From NCBI RefSeq assembly GCF_010646885.2, contig NZ_CP050700.1, forward strand, positions 2,444,501-2,508,500: a stretch of DNA of 64,000 bases, in the 5' to 3' direction. Shown here piece by piece: positions 26,412 to 35,004 of the stretch. The notes under the pieces are model-generated. The model saw only the letters and a program-made list of their open reading frames with translations. It had not been told where the DNA came from and made no database searches. This DNA comes from Desulfopila sp. IMCC35008 (GTDB lineage: Bacteria > Desulfobacterota > Desulfobulbia > Desulfobulbales > Desulfocapsaceae). The first letter of the stretch is position 1, and the number at the start of each line of letters is the position of its first letter. A program made the translations under genes and the position numbers.

Positions 26412-27247
26412 GCGTCTACTTCCTCCACTATCAAACTTTCCAGGACAAACTCCCTTAGTTTTTTCTCTACATATTCCTTAATGGTCGTTTGGGACTTGGT
26501 GCAGCTTTTGCAAGCCCCGCGAAGCGATACCGAGACGAAATCTCCATCCACATCAATCAGCTCAAGATCACCACCATCTTTTTTGAGGCCCGGCCGTATT
26601 TCACGTTCAATAACCTCTTCAATCTTCTTTATTTTCTGGAGTGTGGTCAATCTCTTCGGTTTGGCTGGCTCGATTGTCTGAATAATATTTGCAGTAGTGC
26701 TTTCCTGCAAAAGAGCCCGAAGTTTATCTTCACACTTACCGCACCCGCCACCTGCCTTGGTGAAGTTTGTGATCTCTTCAACAGACCGAAGCGACGATTC
26801 CTGAATTGCCCTCTTTACTTCAATATCCGTGACTCCAAAACACTCACAGACGATCTCACCCTCGGCCATGGGCAAGGCAAGCCCTCGATAATCTGCAATA
26901 GCAGCTTCAAGTGCCTCACGTCCCATTACCGAGCAATGCATCTTTTCCTTGGGCAAACCTCCGAGAAAATCAGCAATATCCTCATTGGTGATTTTCTCGG
27001 CTTCATCAACCTTCATCCCCTTGATCATTTCGGTCAAAGCGGACGATGAAGCGATCGCGCTGGCACAACCAAATGTCTTAAACTTTGCATCTGTAATGAC
27101 ATCGTTGTCGTCAATCTGCAAGGTTAGTTTCAGGGCATCGCCACAAGCTAGTGAACCAACATCGCCGGTGCCGTCTACCCTATCAACTTCCCCGACGTTT
27201 CTCGGATTAAGAAAGTGCTCCTGAACTTTATCTGTATATTCCCACAT
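26408..27247 (-). CDS. nifU: Fe-S cluster scaffold NifU (three-domain)
   Basis: A full-length modular NifU of 279 residues. The IscU-like N-domain carries Cys35, Cys61 and Cys105. The central permanent [2Fe-2S] domain carries Cys134, Cys136, Cys169 and Cys172 (CEC ... CGKC). The C-terminal Nfu domain carries the CxxC pair Cys246/Cys249. All ligands of all three domains are intact. The start is fixed by AAGGAG just upstream. It leads the nifU-nifS-thyX unit. An imperfect inverted repeat lies in its leader at 27266-27315. In anaerobic deltaproteobacteria this pair commonly replaces the Isc system as the housekeeping assembly machine. Confidence 0.95.
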   Translation of the reverse strand: MWEYTDKVQEHFLNPRNVGEVDRVDGTGDVGSLACGDALKLTLQIDDNDVITDAKFKTFGCASAIASSSALTEMIKGMKVDEAEKITNEDIADFLGGLPKEKMHCSVMGREALEAAIADYRGLALPMAEGEIVCECFGVTDIEVKRAIQESSLRSVEEITNFTKAGGGCGKCEDKLRALLQESTTANIIQTIEPAKPKRLTTLQKIKKIEEVIEREIRPGLKKDGGDLELIDVDGDFVSVSLRGACKSCTKSQTTIKEYVEKKLREFVLESLIVEEVDA

Positions 27248-27265
27248 TGATATCTCCTTAAAACT

Positions 27266-27315
27266 GGATGGTAGTAAAATGTTTCTAGTCTAGCTGATAA
27301 TAATACCTGCCATCC
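27266..27315. promoter_or_regulatory. Imperfect inverted repeat in the nifU leader
   Basis: GGATGGTAG (27266-27274) and CTGCCATCC (27307-27315) are complementary except at one position and lie 18-68 bases upstream of the nifU start codon. They could form a leader hairpin or a binding site for a repressor. No known Fe-S regulator box is recognised. Confidence 0.3.
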
Positions 27316-27421
27316 AAAAAGCAATGTAACTGTTCAGCCTTTATCTAAATTCAGCTTGAATTCCCCTTCTCTGCTGATTAACTGAAATTTCCGAGCGACG
27401 CCAGGTCCTGGAAATAACATT

Positions 27422-29155
27422 TTATACCAGCCCGATCTCCTCCAGCATAGTCTTCGCTGTGGTTACCAAATGGCTTGTTCCTTCAGTAGTACGTGATTCG
27501 ACATAAAACCTGACTTTCGGTTCAGTTCCAGATGGGCGAATCATGAGCCAGGAGCCATCTTCAAATATCATTTTCCGCCCATCAATATCGATTACTTTCT
27601 CAATCTTCATAACATCAGACCCTACAGATACCACACTGCCGACATCATACTTTTCCAACTGCTCGAGCCGGTCAAGAAGCTCCTTCCCCTTCACCTGAAC
27701 CTCCACCCCATCGCGATCGGGGTAGTAAGCACCAAATTCATTTTCTATCTCAGCTAAGTAGTCTCCCAGATTCCTACCGGTGGTCAGAACTATATCCATG
27801 GCTAGCAGCAAACCGATATACGCGTCTTTTTCTGGGGTGTGTCCAATGATAGAAATGCCATCTGACTCCTCAAAAAAAACCAGCGCCTTTCCCACAACCG
27901 GCTTAAACTCCTTAAAGCCGACACGGGATTCAAAGACCTCCTCACGAAACACACTGGCAATACTATTGGCTAGATTTGAACTCGCCACAGTCTTTGCTAC
28001 CATACCCGACATTTTTTTATAAACGGTAAGAAAATGGTACACCATTGCACCGAATTGGTTCATACTTATTTCAGTGCTTCCGTCTGTAAAACGAATTCGG
28101 TCACCGTCAGGATCGATTATCGCCCCTATTTTCAGCACTTCCTTTCGCTGTGCCAGTACATTCGTTACCAATTGAATGTTTGCAGAGGATGGTTCAGGTG
28201 CTATCCCGCCAAAGGTAGGGTCATCATTTTCCCTTAATAATACTAACCTACCACCTGCATAACTGCCAAAGAGTGACGTAATGTCAAGACGTGAGGCACC
28301 GTGCACGGAATCGACAGCAACAACAATGTCATCATTTCCGGTAAACGATTGCATTATTGCATCAAGATCGACTTGATGGATCTCTCTGCTGGTGCGGACC
28401 AGTGACTTCCAGCATCCAAGAGCATCCACTCTGACAACTCCTTCCAATTGGACAGGATCACAGATATCCTGTTCCATTACATCGAAAAGAAATCCGTCTT
28501 GCAAAAGGCAACTGGTCAACTCAGTAATTCTGTAAGTCAATTCTGCTGCTGCCGGTCCGCCATCAGCCGCGTTAAACTTATACCCGCCATATTCAAGCGG
28601 ATTATGTGATGGTGTCAGGTTTACCGAAAAAGCGGCTTTTTTCATGAGCACAGCGGCCGATAATGCCCCTGTGGTAGCTTCCCCCGCATACAGCACCTTG
28701 AAACCGTTCCGGGTAAGAACCCGAGCGACAACCCAACCAAACATTTCCCTGCCGAACCGGTTGTCATGACCAACCACACATCCACGCTCTCTCGCCTCGG
28801 CAAGAGAACCGACACCAAGATACCCAAATATTCCGTCATCTGCCGTCTGGTACATATCAACTATTGCCTGAGTGACACAAGCAACAGTCCGCAGATTCAC
28901 GTCTTCCCCTAAGATCCCTCTCCACCCGGATGTCCCGAATTTGACAGGCTCACGCGGGTTTGAGCTGTTCGAAATGATCTCATTTCGAACAAACGCATAG
29001 GCTTCATTTATCCTCGTTTGAATATCGGCCGAACCGGTTGATTCTACTTTCTGCTCAAGAAGTTTTTTGATAAGCTCAAAAGAGTTTTTTTCACTGTGCG
29101 AACCTTGTTTTAGTGATTGCCTGGCAATATCTCCCCCACCACTATCGCCAACCAT
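27422..29155 (-). CDS. Phosphoglucomutase / phosphomannomutase family protein
   Basis: An alpha-D-phosphohexomutase of 577 residues that interconverts sugar 1- and 6-phosphates in the cytoplasm. The N-terminal domain has FGTSGWRGILGED. The phosphoserine loop appears as LTPSHNPLEYGGYKFN, with the Ser of PSHNP as acceptor, and the metal-binding loop is IDPDGDRIRF. The C-terminal phosphate-binding RPSGTEPKVRFYVES is intact. The length fits bacterial phosphoglucomutase better than the roughly 460-residue phosphomannomutases, but substrate choice cannot be fixed by eye. A Trm112-like gene lies 28 bases upstream on the same strand. Confidence 0.88.
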   Translation of the reverse strand: MVGDSGGGDIARQSLKQGSHSEKNSFELIKKLLEQKVESTGSADIQTRINEAYAFVRNEIISNSSNPREPVKFGTSGWRGILGEDVNLRTVACVTQAIVDMYQTADDGIFGYLGVGSLAEARERGCVVGHDNRFGREMFGWVVARVLTRNGFKVLYAGEATTGALSAAVLMKKAAFSVNLTPSHNPLEYGGYKFNAADGGPAAAELTYRITELTSCLLQDGFLFDVMEQDICDPVQLEGVVRVDALGCWKSLVRTSREIHQVDLDAIMQSFTGNDDIVVAVDSVHGASRLDITSLFGSYAGGRLVLLRENDDPTFGGIAPEPSSANIQLVTNVLAQRKEVLKIGAIIDPDGDRIRFTDGSTEISMNQFGAMVYHFLTVYKKMSGMVAKTVASSNLANSIASVFREEVFESRVGFKEFKPVVGKALVFFEESDGISIIGHTPEKDAYIGLLLAMDIVLTTGRNLGDYLAEIENEFGAYYPDRDGVEVQVKGKELLDRLEQLEKYDVGSVVSVGSDVMKIEKVIDIDGRKMIFEDGSWLMIRPSGTEPKVRFYVESRTTEGTSHLVTTAKTMLEEIGLV

Positions 29156-29183
29156 CTCAACCTCCTTTCACCATGAAAAGAAT

Positions 29184-29375
29184 CTATTGTTGCATATCTA
29201 TCGGTTTCAACTCCTGAGCCTCTTCAATCAGCATGACCGGGATATTATCGCGTATTTCATACAACAACATGCAACTGCCACAAGCCAGTCCATCTTTTGC
29301 TTCAAGGTACTTCAAAGATCCTTTGCACTTCGGGCAAGCCAGAATGGCTAACAAATCTTCATCTATCATTATCAA
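29184..29375 (-). CDS. Trm112-like zinc-ribbon protein
   Basis: A 63-residue protein of the Trm112/YcaR family. It has CPKCKGSL near residue 15 and CGSCMLLYEIRDNIPVMLIEEA in the second half, with four cysteines forming a zinc ribbon and the family-typical IPVML ending. In eukaryotes Trm112 activates methyltransferases; the bacterial role is unclear. YcaR genes often sit next to lipid A or kds genes, but here the neighbour is a hexomutase, 28 bases downstream and probably co-transcribed. Confidence 0.85.
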   Translation of the reverse strand: MIMIDEDLLAILACPKCKGSLKYLEAKDGLACGSCMLLYEIRDNIPVMLIEEAQELKPIDMQQ

Positions 29376-29616
29376 ACTCTCCTTATCTCACATCCGGGCT
29401 TCTATTTGCCAGTTCTTTCCAAGGTTAGAATAATTTCACATATCAAGCCAAATCGACAGTATTTTCTCAAACCATACCCTTATTATATGAATTATCAATT
29501 GAAATTCATCATCAAGTACATTACTACAGACACCATCCGTAAGTTGTTTTTATTGTATTCGTCATCCGCTCACCAATGCAAGAAAGTTATGCCTGGAGCA
29601 GGCCGGGAAAAGAATC

Positions 29617-30480
29617 ATGAACGGGACAAACAAGTCTTATACCACCATAGACCACCTGAATGTCTCCAAGGTCGGTATTATTATCAAGAAAGACGACCTC
29701 AGGGCATCCCGCTATGCTGAAAGGCTCGATACCTGGCTGCAATCACGAGCTATTGCCACCTCACGTGACATTATCACCGATGATCTGGACCTTTTGATAA
29801 TTCTTGGTGGGGACGGCACCCTGCTGCACATTGCCGAGAAAGCTGCCAGGTATTCCATTCCTGTTGCCGGAATCAATCTAGGAAACCTTGGCTTTTTGAC
29901 CGAATTCACTGAAGACGAAGCGGAACAGGCCTTAGCCCGTATACTCAACGGACCGATTCCTATTGAAAACAGATTGATGTTGAAGACCCGTCTCCTCCGT
30001 GATAACACAAAACAACCTTACACATACGCACTCAACGAAGTCGTCATAAATAAAAATACTCTTGACCGGCTCCTTCACCTGGCGGCCTATGCAAGTGGTA
30101 ATTATATCACGACCTACAAGGCCGACGGTCTTATCTTTTCAACACCAACAGGATCAACAGCGTACAATCTCTCAGCCGGCGGACCACTCGTCCACCCAGG
30201 CCTCGACACCATCCTTGTCACGCCCATATGCCCTTTCATGTTGAGCAGCAGGCCTATCATCCTGCCGGCAACAACTGATATCACCACCGTATTTGAAGGA
30301 AATGACAACGCGGACTGCGCCCAGGTGATTGTCGACGGCAAACAGCACTGGGAAATGCGTGCAGGAGACACTCTTGAGATTGAAGTAGCCGAACACCCTC
30401 TGCTACTTATTGCCTCCCCAGCCAGGGATTATTTCACTATTCTGCGTAATAAACTTCACTGGGGAAGCCAGGATAACTGA
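29617..30480 (+). CDS. nadK: NAD kinase
   Basis: NadK phosphorylates NAD to NADP. The GGDGT motif is in LLIILGGDGTLLHIAEKAA, followed by GINLGNLGFLTEF. The NAD-binding segment is TYKADGLIFSTPTGSTAYNL with SAGGPLVHP. The 287 residues are standard. The protein starts with a roughly 15-residue tail before the first strand (VGIIIKKDD); the start ATG is preceded by GGGAAAAGAATC, a modest ribosome site. It is a single plus-strand gene, convergent with the NtrC-type regulator with an 18-base gap. Confidence 0.93.
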   Translation: MNGTNKSYTTIDHLNVSKVGIIIKKDDLRASRYAERLDTWLQSRAIATSRDIITDDLDLLIILGGDGTLLHIAEKAARYSIPVAGINLGNLGFLTEFTEDEAEQALARILNGPIPIENRLMLKTRLLRDNTKQPYTYALNEVVINKNTLDRLLHLAAYASGNYITTYKADGLIFSTPTGSTAYNLSAGGPLVHPGLDTILVTPICPFMLSSRPIILPATTDITTVFEGNDNADCAQVIVDGKQHWEMRAGDTLEIEVAEHPLLLIASPARDYFTILRNKLHWGSQDN

Positions 30481-30498
30481 CCAGCATGGCGAAAAGGA

Positions 30499-31890
30499 TT
30501 ACTTTTTCTTTTTAATCCCATACTTTTTCATCTTATACTGTAGCAAGCTCTTAGTTATACCCAGACTTTCTGCTGCCCTTGCCTGAACATGGTTCGATTC
30601 ATCCAGCGCCTGATGCAACATCTTTTCCTCCACCGCGTAGAGTACCTCATTGAGCCCTACCGAAGCAGGAACAAGCTGTTTCAGATCCAGCCCCTGGCTC
30701 CATGAGTTTTCCTGTAAAGGCTGCAGTGAATCCGGCTGGACATCATCTGCCTCTATAATATTGTTGTTACAGAGGATGGCAGCCCTTTCAATGGTGTTTT
30801 CCAGCTCACGGATATTGCCTTCCCATGGCAATGTCATCAGAAGCCTCATTGCCTCTTGAGAAATACTCAGGTCCTGCCTGCCAAGTTCTTTACCAAACTT
30901 GTTAATGAAATAATCGACCAATAGGGGCATGTCATCCATACGTTCGCGCAATGCAGGAAGAGATACGTGAATGACATTCAGCCTGTAAAAGAGATCCTCC
31001 CGAAATCGCCCCTGGCCTACCTCTTCTTTCAGATCCCTGTTTGAAGCACTGATAATTCGGACATCAACCTCAAAAGTCTTACTTCCTCCAACCCTCTCAA
31101 ATTTTTTCTCCTGAAGAACCCGGAGCAGTTTAGACTGCAGGACAATTGGTATCTCACCAATTTCATCAAGAAAGATTGTGCCTTTATCAGCAATCTCAAA
31201 GCGCCCCTTTCGCATGGCCACCGCGCCTGTAAAAGCACCTTTTTCATGTCCAAACAACTCACTTTCCAGCAGGTTGTCGGACAGTGCCGCACAGTTCACC
31301 GTAATAAATGGCTCCTTTTCCCGCGAACTGTTCATGTGTATTGCCTTGGCAACCAGTTCTTTGCCCGTACCACTCTCGCCGGAAATAAGAACAGATGCAG
31401 GTGTTGGCGCAACTTTTTCAATGAGCTCATATACCTGTTGCATACGTGGGTTTTTCCCAACCATACCGCTAAAGCCGCTCTTCTTCCCCTTTATTTCACG
31501 ACGAAGACGAGTGTTCTCTCGAACAAGGCTATATAACTGCACAGCCTTCTGAACATTTACCAGCAACTCTTCATTGGAAAAAGGCTTTGCAAGGTAGCTG
31601 AACGCACCTGCCTGCATAGCGGCAACTGCCTTTTCCACTTCAGCATAGGCTGTTATCATGATAACAGGCAGATCCGGGTTAAACTCCTTTATCTGCTCCA
31701 ATAATCGCAGACCATCAACTTCCGGCATCTGCATATCGGTGACAACGAGGTCCAGATCAGCTTCCTTCACAACCCCCAGCCCCTCGGCTCCGCCCCCGGC
31801 GGTAAATACTTCGTATCCCTCTTCACGCAATAATTCAGACAATACGATGAGGTAATTGGGTTCGTCGTCAACTATCAGAATTGAATACAT
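30499..31890 (-). CDS. Sigma-54-dependent NtrC-family response regulator
   Basis: The receiver domain (1-120) has acceptor Asp52 and Lys102. The AAA+ domain has Walker A GESGTGKE at 171-178 and the sigma-54 contact loop GAFTGA at 218-223. A Fis-type helix-turn-helix (about 425-460) ends in a lysine-rich tail. The 463-residue length is standard. It is therefore an activator of sigma-54 promoters driven by phosphorylation; no partner kinase is adjacent. It lies 46 bases after the PHP gene on the same strand. Its targets cannot be told from this window. Confidence 0.95.
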   Translation of the reverse strand: MYSILIVDDEPNYLIVLSELLREEGYEVFTAGGGAEGLGVVKEADLDLVVTDMQMPEVDGLRLLEQIKEFNPDLPVIMITAYAEVEKAVAAMQAGAFSYLAKPFSNEELLVNVQKAVQLYSLVRENTRLRREIKGKKSGFSGMVGKNPRMQQVYELIEKVAPTPASVLISGESGTGKELVAKAIHMNSSREKEPFITVNCAALSDNLLESELFGHEKGAFTGAVAMRKGRFEIADKGTIFLDEIGEIPIVLQSKLLRVLQEKKFERVGGSKTFEVDVRIISASNRDLKEEVGQGRFREDLFYRLNVIHVSLPALRERMDDMPLLVDYFINKFGKELGRQDLSISQEAMRLLMTLPWEGNIRELENTIERAAILCNNNIIEADDVQPDSLQPLQENSWSQGLDLKQLVPASVGLNEVLYAVEEKMLHQALDESNHVQARAAESLGITKSLLQYKMKKYGIKKKK

Positions 31891-31936
31891 TTTTTCGGAT
31901 CCTTATTAGGTAAAAAATTAGAGCACCACACGCCTT

Positions 31937-32779
31937 TCAAGCGGAGTCTTTCGCGATTCTTAATTGTTCAGGAATGTCATCAGGGACATAGAAGCCATTC
32001 GCCCCGGCCAAATCGGTTCCCGGCCGTATACTTCCATGATAGTCGCTCCCACCGGTCACTACAAGGTCGTAACAATCAGCCATGGATTTTAACTTTTTAA
32101 CCACCCTCTTGGTGTGAATTGGATAATAAACCTCAATCCCCTGCAAACCTGCCTTTTTCAGTTCTTTCAAAATTGCCGGAATTTTCCGAAGCGAATTGTC
32201 TATCGATCCGGGATGGGCGAGCACGGCAACACCACCTGCTCTACGAATAACATTTATAGTTTCCGTAACCTGCAGAACTTTTCGGGCAACATAAGCGGGC
32301 TTCCCTACTTTCAAAAATCGAGTAAAGGCGCTATCTATATTGGGAATCACCTTCTTTTCCATAAGAACTTGGGCGATATGTGGCCTGCCGGTCTGCCCGA
32401 TGGGTGATTTTTCGCAAACCTCTTCCATGCTGATCTCAATCCCAAGACCATTCAGTCGTTTAATAATTTGACAATTTCTGTCAATGCGTGCCTGCTGGAT
32501 GTTGTTCAGGGTTGAAAGGAGATCCTGGTTTGCGGGGTCGATATAATACCCAAGAACATGCATATGATGGGATTTATGCACACAACTAAACTCAATACCT
32601 GGTATCACCTCTAAGGCCTTCATAATTCCGGCATTCATGGCAACTACAGTCCCCTCAACAGTATCATGGTCGGTTATTGAGATTGCCTTCAACCCTTTTT
32701 GCACAGCACGCTGAACCAATTGACCAGGGGTTTCTGTACCATCGGAGTACGTTGAATGAATATGTAAATCGACTGTCAT
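31937..32779 (-). CDS. PHP-domain phosphoesterase
   Basis: A PHP metal-dependent phosphoesterase of 280 residues. It starts MTVDLHIHSTYSDGTETP, with the HxH metal motif, then SITDHDTVEG, IPGIEFSC, the later LAHPGS and VVTGGSDYHG. This is the YciV/RnaAM-like group, whose characterised members hydrolyse 3',5'-nucleoside bisphosphates or short RNA 5' ends. I preferred the ATG at 32779 to the upstream one at 32803 because GAAAAGAGAAA precedes it and the metal motif normally lies at the extreme N-terminus. It is probably co-transcribed with the NtrC regulator. Confidence 0.85.
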   Translation of the reverse strand: MTVDLHIHSTYSDGTETPGQLVQRAVQKGLKAISITDHDTVEGTVVAMNAGIMKALEVIPGIEFSCVHKSHHMHVLGYYIDPANQDLLSTLNNIQQARIDRNCQIIKRLNGLGIEISMEEVCEKSPIGQTGRPHIAQVLMEKKVIPNIDSAFTRFLKVGKPAYVARKVLQVTETINVIRRAGGVAVLAHPGSIDNSLRKIPAILKELKKAGLQGIEVYYPIHTKRVVKKLKSMADCYDLVVTGGSDYHGSIRPGTDLAGANGFYVPDDIPEQLRIAKDSA

Positions 32780-32965
32780 GTATTTTCTCTTTTCAGAATG
32801 CATGTAACGATCAGTTTATGTCGCTACATAGAGCGGTTCGACCTGTTTTTGCAAAAGGTTCAGATCTCATTACTCTATATAACCGTACAGATAAGGTTTT
32901 TGCTTTACTTTTCCTCAGTTTGTCCGATACAGTCTGAGCACCTTTATTCATATCAGGAGATTATT

Positions 32966-33766
32966 ATGTATAGAAGAATGGCATTCCTGCCTATTCTGTT
33001 GTTGCTCTCAGGTTGTCTCGGCCGCATTCCGGAACCCGTTGATTATGAGTTTTCCGAGCAGCAGAAAATGCAGGCTGCACATCACTGGAACGTGCTGGCA
33101 AAGGATGTTGCTAATCGGGTTAATAATGAGCTTATTATAAGTGATCATCTTGAAAAACCAGTCTTTATCCGTTCTACCTGCGGTGACGAAGACCTCCCTT
33201 GCACACCCTATGAAACAAGCACTTTTGAAGAGGCTTTTCGAGATCTCCTGATAACAGACTTAGTCAACCTTGGCGTGCCGGTTAAACAAAAACTTGATGA
33301 CGAATCAGTCACCGTCCACTACAAGGTGCAACTCGTCTATCATAGAACCAACAGAGTGCGTACGGTACGACCCGGGCTTATGACAGCATTGACTACGGGA
33401 ATCATGGTCCTGCGCAACGTTCCCAATGAACTCTCAACCATCGCTACCGCTGCTGGACTTGACGTCGCCAACCAAAATTTCGTAAACCAGAGTCATTACG
33501 AAGTGATCATAACAACATCCATGGTACTGGGTGACACCTACTTCTATCGCGGTTCCGACATATATTATATAAATGATAAGGACTCTTTTCATTATCGTTC
33601 AACTATGCCGGAAACAGCCACTATCCCACTCATCGCACCGCCTGAACCGGTTGAAGCAGAACCGGTACATGCAAAAGTACAAACAACGCCGAATATCGTA
33701 CAACCAGCTCCTATTACTGGAGAGGTAACCTCAGGAACAGTTATAGAGGAGGTCAAGGCCCAATGA
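32966..33766 (+). CDS. Putative outer-membrane lipoprotein, unknown function
   Basis: The start ATG at 32966 follows AGGAGA by five bases. The N-terminus is a lipoprotein signal, MYRRMAFLPILLLLSGCLG, with the lipobox cysteine at residue 17. The mature 250 residues include a paired-cysteine stretch STCGDEDLPC and a middle segment LMTALTTGIMVLRNVP, and end in a proline/glutamate-rich tail. I recognise no family. The stop overlaps the start of the FlgO-like gene (ATGA), so the two products are probably made together and may work as a pair. Confidence 0.8.
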   Translation: MYRRMAFLPILLLLSGCLGRIPEPVDYEFSEQQKMQAAHHWNVLAKDVANRVNNELIISDHLEKPVFIRSTCGDEDLPCTPYETSTFEEAFRDLLITDLVNLGVPVKQKLDDESVTVHYKVQLVYHRTNRVRTVRPGLMTALTTGIMVLRNVPNELSTIATAAGLDVANQNFVNQSHYEVIITTSMVLGDTYFYRGSDIYYINDKDSFHYRSTMPETATIPLIAPPEPVEAEPVHAKVQTTPNIVQPAPITGEVTSGTVIEEVKAQ

Positions 33767-34407
33767 ACAGGTTACAACAGTTTCTGAAGTCACGTTTTTT
33801 TCAATATGGGCAACTCCTGGTAATTTTTCTGTCTCTCTCCGCCTGCTCAAGTTTCAACTGTACCCGTTTCGAACAATACCTTGGCAATGAGACAGATCTT
33901 ATTACGTTTGCCTATGGCATAGCTGAAGATCTAACAGCCGATGCATTCCCACCTCTCATCCCCCAGCAGTCAAATATGCCAATTCTGGTAACAACCTTTG
34001 TTGATAATAATGATCTGGAAAAAACCTCGAAGTTCGGCAGGATTGTACAGGAGCATATCAACTCACGTCTCGTCCAGATCGGCTACAGTGTTAAAGAACT
34101 TAAATTGACCGGCAACCTCCTTATTGAAGAAGGTGCTGGTGAATCGATACTTTCTCGGGATCTCAAAAAATTAAAGGGTGCGGCCAATGTTCAGGCGATA
34201 CTGGTCGGCACCTATTCCTACACCAACAGAACGATGTATGTATCGACGAGATTTATAAATCCGGTCAGCCAGACTATTATATCGTCCCAGGACTACCAAC
34301 TCTGCATGGATGATGCCATGCTGGCCATGTTCGGCCTCCAAAGAGCCCGACAAGGGGACATGATTGAGGAGCCTAAACAACCTCGTCTGAACTCGTTACT
34401 CTATTAG
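33763..34407 (+). CDS. FlgO-family outer-membrane lipoprotein
   Basis: 214 residues with a hydrophobic signal ending LSLSACSSFNC; the first cysteine of LSAC is the likely lipidation site. The body matches the FlgO domain: PILVTTFVDNNDLEKTSKFGR, then EHINSRLVQIGYSVKELKL and AILVGTYSYTNRTMYVSTRF. FlgO is known in Vibrio as an outer-membrane lipoprotein needed for normal flagella, but FlgO-domain proteins also occur away from flagellar loci, as here. It is translationally coupled to the lipoprotein gene upstream and is followed after 14 bases by a small unknown gene. Confidence 0.82.
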   Translation: MNRLQQFLKSRFFQYGQLLVIFLSLSACSSFNCTRFEQYLGNETDLITFAYGIAEDLTADAFPPLIPQQSNMPILVTTFVDNNDLEKTSKFGRIVQEHINSRLVQIGYSVKELKLTGNLLIEEGAGESILSRDLKKLKGAANVQAILVGTYSYTNRTMYVSTRFINPVSQTIISSQDYQLCMDDAMLAMFGLQRARQGDMIEEPKQPRLNSLLY

Positions 34408-34421
34408 ATCCATTTTTTAAG

Positions 34422-34730
34422 ATGGCATTAATAAACCTCGACTCAGCCCTTCAAGAAGCTCTTCGTATTATTACAACACGCCCCATCGGCAGCGGCATAG
34501 AACTCATGTCCTATAAACGCAACAGGAGCGTAGCCCTGATACGTACCTCCAACAATAGAGTGATCATGAAAGAGAAGGGATATGTTGAACGGAATAGTGA
34601 TCTTGAATTAACCTCCCTTAAAAAAACTCTCAAAACAGCTATTTCCCGAGAATTTCCTCGTTCCAGAAAAATCCGCTTTCACAGGTTCAATGATGTAGCC
34701 GAGCTTGAACGTATACATCAAAAGATATAG
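34422..34730 (+). CDS. Small unknown protein, 102 residues
   Basis: A soluble basic protein with no signal peptide or membrane segment. It begins MALINLDSALQEALRIITT and has KRNRSVALIRTSNNRVIMKE mid-way, giving an alternating strand-like pattern, then a helical basic end. No family is recognised. It starts 14 bases after the FlgO-like gene on the same strand, so it is probably in that transcript. The regular coding composition and the conserved direction are the only support. Confidence 0.6.
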   Translation: MALINLDSALQEALRIITTRPIGSGIELMSYKRNRSVALIRTSNNRVIMKEKGYVERNSDLELTSLKKTLKTAISREFPRSRKIRFHRFNDVAELERIHQKI

Positions 34731-34755
34731 CCATAACACCACATTTAACTTTATA

Positions 34756-34992
34756 ATGCTCACAATACACTGTGCCGCCTGCAGGAAAAAGCTGTGGAAA
34801 TATGAAAAATTCGGACATGGTCATGTCGTGCGGTGCCATAAAGACAGAATTGGTAAACAGTATCATGTTGAAGTTGTTGACCATAAATTGTACTGCCCCT
34901 GCGGCAAAGTAATTGCCATAGACAAGGGTAGCCATTACCGCATGATCGCAAATACCTTCACCTATACAGGCACTAAAAAGAACAGAAAGTAG
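34756..34992 (+). CDS. Small cysteine-rich, putative zinc-ribbon protein, 78 residues
   Basis: From the ATG at 34756 the protein reads MLTIHCAACRKKLWKYEK, then VVRCHKDRI, then KLYCPCGKVIAIDKG, and a basic end. Cysteine pairs CAAC and CPC with an intervening Cys-His suggest one metal site. I recognise no family. A TTG start at 34705 would overlap the upstream gene and is less likely. It lies between the 102-residue gene and the L,D-transpeptidase, 13 bases before the latter. Confidence 0.62.
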   Translation: MLTIHCAACRKKLWKYEKFGHGHVVRCHKDRIGKQYHVEVVDHKLYCPCGKVIAIDKGSHYRMIANTFTYTGTKKNRK

Positions 34993-35004
34993 CAAAGGTA
35001 CTTT

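Noticed and set aside
26489..27049. 186-codon plus-strand frame
   Set aside because: Antisense to nifU, which has every expected cysteine; a shadow.
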